From Spongilla lacustris (lineage: Eukaryota; Porifera; Demospongiae; Spongillida; Spongillidae), in NCBI GenBank assembly GCA_949361645.1, contig OX442415.1:7529573-7593572 (forward strand): a stretch of 64,000 nt of DNA, given 5' to 3'. This document shows positions 55,975 to 64,000 of the stretch, piece after piece. Positions within the stretch are counted from its first letter, which is position 1, and every line of letters starts with the position of its first letter. The notes under the pieces were generated by a model. It was not told where the DNA came from. It worked only from the letters and a program-made list of their open reading frames with translations, and did no database searches. Position numbers and translations under genes: made by a program.

Positions 55975-57699
55975 TCATCTCGCTCTTTAGCACCAGCAGA
56001 GAAAAATTATTCTCAAATTGAAAAAGAAGGGTTAGCAGTGGTATGGGGGGTAAGAAAATTCCATCAGTTCCTTTTTGGTCGTGAATTTGTAATATATTCA
56101 GATCACAAGCCTTTGCAGTTCCTTTTTAGTGAAAGAAAGTCAGTCCCTACTATGGCATCATCAAGGATTCAAAGATGGGCACTAACTCTGAGTGCCTACA
56201 AATACCAGTTGGTGTTTCGAGCTGGCAAGGAGCAAGGTAACTCAGACGGTCTGAGCAGGTTGCCTCTAAGTGATACTCCAGATGATGTACCCCTACCAGC
56301 AGACACTGTTTTAATGCTTCAGTCCCTTCCTGAGATTTGTCCAGTGATTACAGCAGCATCTATCAAGTACTGGACTGATAGGGACCCTATACTCTCGGCT
56401 GTAAGGGGGCTGGTACTGCAAGGTTGGACATCACAATGCAAGGGAGAGTTCATACCATATGAGCAAAGGAAAGCGGAATTGAGTGTAATGAATGGATGTG
56501 TCTTGTGGGGTAATCGTGTTGTGGTACCACCACCAGGGAGGGCAAGGATTGTCAACCTGCTTCACGAAGGGCACCCAGGAATAACTCGAATGAAAACTCT
56601 TGCAAGGAGTTATCTTTGGTGGCCAGGTCTGGATGGAGAGCTGGAGAACAAAGTGAGATCCTGTCAAGCTTGTCAGGTCAACAGTAAATTACCTCCAAAG
56701 TCACCACTTCATGGGTGGGAGTGGCCCTCAACACCATGGTGTAGAATACATGTTGATTTCTGTGGTCCATTTTTGGGCAAAACGATTTTTGTATTGGTGG
56801 ATGCTCATTCCAAATGGATTGAAGCTGAGGTGGTTTCTTCACCAACAACGCAGAATGCTATTCACAGTTTGCGGAAAGTGTTTGCCAGTCATGGTCTTCC
56901 AGAAGTGTTAGTGTCAGATAATGGTCCAGCATTTACCAGCAAGGAATTCCAGACCTTTGTTCAAAGAAACGGTTTCAGACACATCAAGTCTGCTCCATAC
57001 CACCCAGCCACGAATGGATTGGCTGAGAGGGCAGTACAAACGGTCAAATCTGCTCTGAAGAAGGTCACAGGTGACATGGAGACAAATTTATTGCGGTTTC
57101 TTTTTCAATACAGGCTGACACCCCATTCAACGACAGGGCAATCACCTGCAGAGTTATTGTTGGGGAGAAGGCCACGGTCACATCTTGATTTCATTGTGCC
57201 CTCAGTGGAGCGGAATGTGAAGAAGGCCCAAGAGAGACAGAGAAACAACTGTAAGAGCTCTGGGCATCACTGCTATGAAGTGGGAGAAAGAGTGTATGCC
57301 CTTAACCACTGGGGAACTCCAAGATGGATCTCTGGTATTGTTACTTCGGTAATGGGTCCTGCATCTCTCCGCATCAAGTTGGATATCGGGAAGGAGGTTC
57401 GTTATCATGTGGATAATGTTAAACCCGCCTTTCAACCCTGCAGTGATGATGGTGCTGTTGGTGATGAGTTTCCACTGCCTGCTGCCTCTGAATCGAGGAC
57501 ACACGCTTCAGCTCGTAATACAGCCACCCCTCCTCCAGTTGAGCCAACTCAAGTTCCACCTTTAGCCATTCCGGAAGTTGCACCACCGCCTCCACAGGCT
57601 GCAACCACATCTCAGAGTCCAATGTCTACCCAACCACCTACAGGGCCCCTGAGGCGCTCCACCCGTCCCCACCGCCCCCCAGAGCGCTTTGGCTTATGA
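55975..57699 (+). CDS. pol: Gypsy Pol remnant: RNase H C-terminal part and complete integrase
   Basis: Lies in a different frame from gag, starting at the deletion scar. SSRSLAPAEKNYSQIEKEGL and the SDHKPL motif belong to Ty3-type RNase H; the first catalytic aspartate of that domain is lost. Integrase follows: an HHCC zinc-binding segment (HEGHPG ... CQACQ), then the catalytic triad D (56755-56757, in HVDFCGPF), D (56917-56919, VSDNGPAF) and E (57025-57027, GLAERAVQ), and a GPY/F-like module (VMGPASLRIKLD). A proline-rich tail ends at TGA 57697-57699, just before the polypurine tract. The integrase itself looks intact, but without its own start codon it would need readthrough or frameshift from gag. 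Confidence 0.85.
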   Translation, partial: SSRSLAPAEKNYSQIEKEGLAVVWGVRKFHQFLFGREFVIYSDHKPLQFLFSERKSVPTMASSRIQRWALTLSAYKYQLVFRAGKEQGNSDGLSRLPLSDTPDDVPLPADTVLMLQSLPEICPVITAASIKYWTDRDPILSAVRGLVLQGWTSQCKGEFIPYEQRKAELSVMNGCVLWGNRVVVPPPGRARIVNLLHEGHPGITRMKTLARSYLWWPGLDGELENKVRSCQACQVNSKLPPKSPLHGWEWPSTPWCRIHVDFCGPFLGKTIFVLVDAHSKWIEAEVVSSPTTQNAIHSLRKVFASHGLPEVLVSDNGPAFTSKEFQTFVQRNGFRHIKSAPYHPATNGLAERAVQTVKSALKKVTGDMETNLLRFLFQYRLTPHSTTGQSPAELLLGRRPRSHLDFIVPSVERNVKKAQERQRNNCKSSGHHCYEVGERVYALNHWGTPRWISGIVTSVMGPASLRIKLDIGKEVRYHVDNVKPAFQPCSDDGAVGDEFPLPAASESRTHASARNTATPPPVEPTQVPPLAIPEVAPPPPQAATTSQSPMSTQPPTGPLRRSTRPHRPPERFGL

Positions 57700-57958
57700 G
57701 GGAGAAATGTAGTGAATTAACAATTATCTTGTTCAATAACCAAGTTGCTGCTAGCTAAGTTGGAATATTCTAGAACTCATGCTCACGTGATGATGGTACC
57801 TCAAAAGGCCCAGAATCAGAGAGAGATTGAGATTCTTCGTGACTTATCTATCGCTAGCTGTGTGTGTCAGTGTATAACGTGCCTGGTGTTATTTCTTAAT
57901 AATATTGGCTGCTTGCGTCCTAGTTGGCCGGTCACGCGCGTCGGCGGAGGATACTACA

Positions 57959-59335
57959 AATACCATGCATGATTCATTGCAAAAACCATGAGATAAACAA
58001 TATCGGATAATCACAAGTTTGATTGTCGGTTACATAGTTTTAACGGTTTGGTACCGCCTGCCTATTATGGGCATCTACATGTATATGTGCATGCAAAGCA
58101 CACAGCAGCATGTAATCAGAGTCCTGTAATAGGCCCGTCATCGCTTAGATCATTTGCTATAGCCATTGGCCACGCGCCCAGCTAAGCAGATCATATTTTG
58201 ATTTCACACTGTACCAAAATGTATAGCAGATGTGAAATCAAAATATGATTTGTGTCTTTTTGGGGGGCAGCCTGGCCAGATTGAGGGGGGGGGGGGGGGG
58301 GGGGGGGGGGGGAAGGAGAGGTGTAGTGGAAGTGGCATCAAACCCATGCGGCCTTATAACATGGAGTGCCAAGGTACCACCAGAGACCATGCAGGAGTAC
58401 TTTAAGAGGCAATGCATGCCCCTCTGCCAATAAAGTTAGCCAGCCACCATGCACAGATAAACACAATACATGTGCATACCACAAAGTTCCACACACACTA
58501 TATAACACAAAATTTGACTGCTCATCAAAATTGCAGGTAGCGGCAGGGTCCAACACCTTTAGCTTTTGGCTGCAGACCTGGGCATGAGAAACTATAGTCC
58601 TATTACTCCTATATAACAGGGGTCCTATTAAAAAGAGCAGAACATCAGAGCTATGGCGACAATTTCGGTATACTTCTTGCTTCAGTTGTTGGTCTTATAC
58701 GTCACCGTTTGCCTCATTTGCTTCCAGAAAGGCAATACTAGGTTTCGACGCCACTCCAGGCTCACCCGCCTCTATTATCGCCTTATTGGCATTTGATTTG
58801 TACATCCTCATCCCCACTGCCGACGCCCTTGTTGTCTGGAGGAATAGAGATATTATAAGGCACGCATCAAGCCCTTATATCGGAAAATGTGCAGCACCTT
58901 CAAGCATGCAGTGTATGCATAAATTGAAAACACAATTTAATTAACGAGCACGCAACATGTACATGTATAGATGATTTCGGTGAGAAGGCGTACCCCCTAA
59001 AAGCGTGTGCATGACTTAAAATTGATGTGGTATGTCACACGTCTGACCAGGCTGAATCAAACAACAAAAACAGTCAAGTTAAATAAAAAATTAATCATTC
59101 TGGTTAGATAATGTTAATTTACTTTATATTAATGATGCACCATCCCATTTGCACCGAGGCTGTAGCAGGTCATGCAGTTCGCCTTTGCACAGCCATTGTC
59201 AGCTATTCAGTGTAACATGAAAGAGGAGTTTACTATCCTAAAATAATGGCTTAGCCTCTACATGTATATATTATCTCTGCATGGTATGTATAAATACTTT
59301 GCTATTATAATAATGTAGTTATGTAGTTATTGTGT
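57959..59335 (+). repeat. Segmental duplicate continuing right of the gypsy insertion
   Basis: Matches 18690-19100 and then 20095-20520 (gattgtcggttacatag, cggtttggtaccgcctgc, catattttgatttcacac hairpin, gtggcatcaaaccc, ggctgcagacctgggcatga). A 28-base G run is at 58285-58312. A block at about 58640-58870 has no counterpart in the 20-kb copy and shows a minus-strand frame TTRASAVGMRMYKSNANKAI of unknown origin. Confidence 0.75.
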
Positions 59336-60067
59336 TATATATGGGACAGTATCTGCGAAAACTTCCATAGAGCAATGGTGTAAAATACATTTTGGTGTCT
59401 TGCACTTGCTACGTGCCAGCATTGCAACGTTCCATACCCCACCTGGTTCAAACCCAACATAACTTTCTGTACAAGTAATCAAATCGCTTCAAATTCGGTT
59501 TGTAGGTAGAGAGGTCCTATATCTATCGATTTGTTCTGTTCATTAATTTTATGCCATCCCTTACGGAGATACAGTTAAACAAAACACGTGCACTTTTTCC
59601 CGCTCAATTCGCGGCAATGATTTGGGCAAATCAAGTCCCGCTCAATGTATGGGGATGCGGTGATTATATCATTTGCACGTATCGGGCAGGAAAAAGTGCA
59701 CGTAGTTTGTTCAACTGTACATGTATCTTCGTAATGGATGGCATAAAAATTAACGAACAGAAGAAATAGATAGGTATAGGACCTCTCTACCTACAAACCG
59801 AATTTGAAACGATTTGATTACTCGTACAGAAAGTTATGTTGGGTTTGAACCAGGTGAGGTATTGAGCATTGCAATGCTGGCACGGAGCAAGTGCAAGAAA
59901 CCAAAATGTATTTTACCATAGAGCAATTATGCAGTATGAAGTCATGAAAATAGGAAATCAATAGCATTTACCGTTCTGACGATATAGCGATTCAAAAGTT
60001 ACAACACGATTTTTTTATAATGTTATAAAACATAGGAAGTTTTCGCAGATACTGACTGTCCCATATG
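59336..60067. mobile_element. Long fold-back element, second complete copy
   Basis: Starts atatgggacagtatctgcg and ends cgcagatactgactgtcccatat. The arms are inverted over about 350 bases (for example 'ctaccgtgcca' strings and 'cctctctacctacaaaccga' against 'tcggtttgtaggtagagagg'). It is inserted in the intron about 55 bases before EF-hand exon 2; the 20-kb paralogue lacks it, which is an empty site. Confidence 0.88.
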
Positions 60068-60121
60068 TATATTATATTTTTAGTAGTAATGCTTTTTAGT
60101 ACTAGCTGCCTTTCTCCACAG

Positions 60122-60381
60122 ACCAAATAGCAACCGATATTCCCAACATCCTGTTCGACATTATTGATTCCAACAATGACGGTTCAATTTCTGTTCAAGA
60201 ATATGCTGTCTTCTTTCAAATTGCTAACATTGACCCAAAATATGTCGCAGACGCATTTCAAGTCATTGATACAAACAAGGATGGAGTTATAAGCCGCGAT
60301 GAATTTGTCGCTGCATTCCAGGAGTATTCAAGAGGCACTGATGAAAGTCATCCAAGCCAACGTATGTACGGGCCACTTTGA
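60122..60381 (+). CDS. EF-hand protein exon 2 (probably pairs with 50681-50945)
   Basis: The acceptor tttctccacag is followed by 260 bases in phase 1, exactly the length of exon 2 in both intact genes. It holds loops DSNNDGSISVQE and DTNKDGVISRDE, with ESHPSQRMYGPL before the stop (60379-60381). Nothing in the exon is broken. Its exon 1 is most likely at 50681; whether the transcript spans the 9.2-kb gap with three inserted elements is untested. Confidence 0.65.
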
Positions 60382-62275
<1,894 letters not shown>

Positions 62276-63189
62276 TGTGTGCCAGGTGAACCAGCCAAAA
62301 TGGACGACGAAGGGAAGCAAAAGTTGAAAATCCTATGTTTGCACCATGATGTGAAGACTTAAAAAGCTTAGTAAACCTCTTAAAGTTAGCTAGAACAAGC
62401 CTCTTTTGTTTCCTTTCCTTCTCCCCATTTTGCCCACAAACAATACTTAGATCCTTCCCAAATGTATTCATGTAGTGTAGGGGCAACCCAATACATGCAA
62501 ACTAATTCGTTGTCTCATATAAGGCTTCATGCTTTATTGTGTTTACATTACAACCAGATCATTTCATTGCTGCCATGCAGTGCTCCATGTTAATGTTTGC
62601 CATTTGAAATACTCAATAATTAGCCACTCCCATTTTGATTTTAAATAAATCGATCATGATACAGCCTTTAAATGTATCATCTATTTCACTACGAGATTTT
62701 GTCCCTTTTTACTGGGATGCACCCCAATAATAGAAAATCATGTTCTAGTTAAATAACTTTCAAAATTATTAATTTAGGTATATATTCAGACTTTTTTTTG
62801 ATGCTTCAACTTCTCAAAGATAACTTGCATTAAATTATGTGACTAATCATTACAGAGATATTAACAGTCAAAGATGTAGGAAATAACGAAAACAGTTGCC
62901 ACACCAAATCTTGAAATCTGATAAAGCTAAAAAGGTGATGATTGATGTAGTTACCTTCCCACTCATGGTAAACACATACACCAGATTTCATGCAAATATG
63001 AGATGGTGTGGGGTCATTGACCGGGTGATCTGCCATAGTCTGACCCCGAAATTGATGATAGCGACTATATATGTACCACTTTCCACTCTTCATCAATAGA
63101 ACTCTGCAAGTCCCTTCAGTGCAGCCCTTGCCAGACGACTCCCTGTGGTCTTGCTCCTTTTCTGGCTTGTAGCCTTATTGCGCATGATA
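62276..63189. other. Non-coding stretch
   Basis: No gene supported. AT-rich, with a T-run near 62791-62798. Confidence 0.35.
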
Positions 63190-63690
63190 AAAACCCAGAA
63201 GTTCGTCCAATGGACCCTTTGCATGAATTGAAAGGTCGGAAGTACGTCACGTCCGGAGTAAAAAAACAACAGCGGTAGCCTAGAGAAATTGTGTCACGTT
63301 CGCGGACCTTTGCGTAATAAAATGGTAACGCTCGTAGCCATTCCTTCCCGCTCGGACAATGATCCTTCGGCCGATCCAGTTCCTGGTCAAGCTATGCTGC
63401 TAACAGTATGTGTGACCGAGTCTGACATATCCAGAGCCTTTTTAAAGCCATCCATTTTAATTAAAAGGCTCCGGGTATGTCAGACTCTGTCAAACTTACT
63501 GTTGGCAGCATAGTTTGACCAGGAACTGGATCGGCCGAAGGATCACTGTCTGAGTGTGAAGGAATGACTACGAGCGTTGCCAGTTTATTACGCTAAGGTC
63601 CGCGAACGTGACACTCCAGACGTGACGTTTATCGTACTTCCTATCTTTCATGCAAAGGATCCATTGGATTTTATGAAGTTCCCAGACGAA
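63190..63690. mobile_element. Fold-back element, arms about 220 bases
   Basis: Left-arm strings 'gtcacgttcgcggacctttg', 'gatccttcggccgatccag' and 'ttcctggtcaagctatgctg' return inverted in the right arm ('ctaaggtccgcgaacgtgac', 'ctggatcggccgaaggatc', 'cagcatagtttgaccaggaa'). The turn is at about 63440-63450 in ccatccattttaatt. Outer arms share 'tccaatggaccctttgcatg' and 'catgcaaaggatccattgga'. The left arm carries an extra block of about 35 bases near 63258-63292. No coding capacity; unrelated in sequence to the 22304 family. Confidence 0.88.
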
Positions 63691-64000
63691 TAATATCAAA
63701 GCTGTGCTTTCCATTCTGAGAGTTGATATTCAGGAAGCATATACGAATAACTTCCACATGCAGGGAACTCGAGGTTCGAAGGAATATTAGATTACAACTT
63801 AATCAGTTGCATCCTGGTTTTTTTTTTTTCCACATTGAATTTAAAAGCTGTTTAATATACTCTAAAAATAGATTTGATTATAATATGCATTTTTCATGAA
63901 ATAAACATTAAGCACCCATTACTACAATCAAGACAAATAAATTAATTTCAACCACGCACAATTTATTCATACATGTATGTAATCACCTACAATCTTTTAA
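63691..64000. other. Non-coding end of window
   Basis: AT-rich sequence with a T-run near 63821-63830; nothing recognised. Confidence 0.4.

Larger units (their letters stand above)
55068..57958 (+). mobile_element. Ty3/gypsy LTR retrotransposon, young internal-deletion derivative
   Basis: 5' LTR 55068-55318 and 3' LTR 57708-57958 are 251 bases each, start TGTAGTG, end TACTACA, and show no difference by eye. The target duplication aatac is at 55063-55067 and 57959-57963. A likely primer-binding region (ttggcgacgaggg) follows the 5' LTR, and a polypurine tract (gagggagaaa) precedes the 3' LTR. The interior is only about 2.4 kb: a gag frame ending inside its zinc knuckle, then pol resuming within RNase H and running through integrase. 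Protease, reverse transcriptase and the N-terminal part of RNase H are gone. It is not autonomous. Confidence 0.95.

Overview
The window looks like a stretch of a small-intron metazoan genome, most likely a demosponge. The grounds are spliced genes with GT-AG introns (many of 56-59 bases), a kelch/Roc-COR/death-domain protein, a multi-copy family of aequorin/sarcoplasmic-type EF-hand proteins, a Ty3/gypsy element, many DNA transposons with clear target-site duplications, and abundant microsatellites and long G/C homopolymers. Nothing prokaryotic is present: no operons and no CRISPR array. I saw no tRNA or rRNA gene. The sponge assignment is inference; the animal assignment is firm.

Region by region. 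(1) 1.1-4.2 kb: a five-exon plus-strand gene, open at its 5' end, encoding a kelch fragment, a Roc-type GTPase, a COR-like region and a C-terminal death domain. (2) 5-60 kb: a dispersed array of copies of one two-exon EF-hand gene on both strands. Two copies are intact (14738-16421 minus, 41434-42819 plus). One is plausible but has a 9.2-kb intron (exons at 50681 and 60122, plus). Three are broken (6.5-6.7 kb minus, 20.5 kb plus, 38.8 kb minus). Much of the 'repeat' content of the window is duplicated intron and flank of this gene. (3) Into these copies many mobile elements have inserted, and the sister copies supply empty sites that prove several insertions. They include an 8.1-kb CACGG-ended DNA transposon (29884-38004), a shorter relative (39651-41205), three hAT-like non-autonomous elements with perfect 8-base target duplications (39142-39632, 43865-44857, 53240-54172), a 143-base MITE (13879-14021), long fold-back elements (22304-23135, 59336-60067, partial 43322-43720, and an unrelated one at 63190-63690), and a very young gypsy element with identical 251-base LTRs that has lost protease, reverse transcriptase and part of RNase H (55068-57958). 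(4) Decayed coding remnants: a retroelement-type tail at 5.0-5.6 kb, two copies of another such tail (21.9 and 42.9 kb), a tyrosine-recombinase (DUF3504/Crypton-like) C-terminus at 19.5 kb, and a transposase-like remnant at 31.9-32.7 kb. (5) One unrecognised but well-formed terminal exon with a poly(A) signal lies at 28.2-28.5 kb.

The genes do not form an obvious pathway. The Roc-COR-death protein fits intracellular signalling or innate defence, and the EF-hand proteins fit calcium buffering or calcium-triggered ligand release. The main story of the window is expansion of the EF-hand gene by duplication followed by heavy transposon invasion of its introns. All joins, boundaries and family calls were made by eye; no database search was possible.
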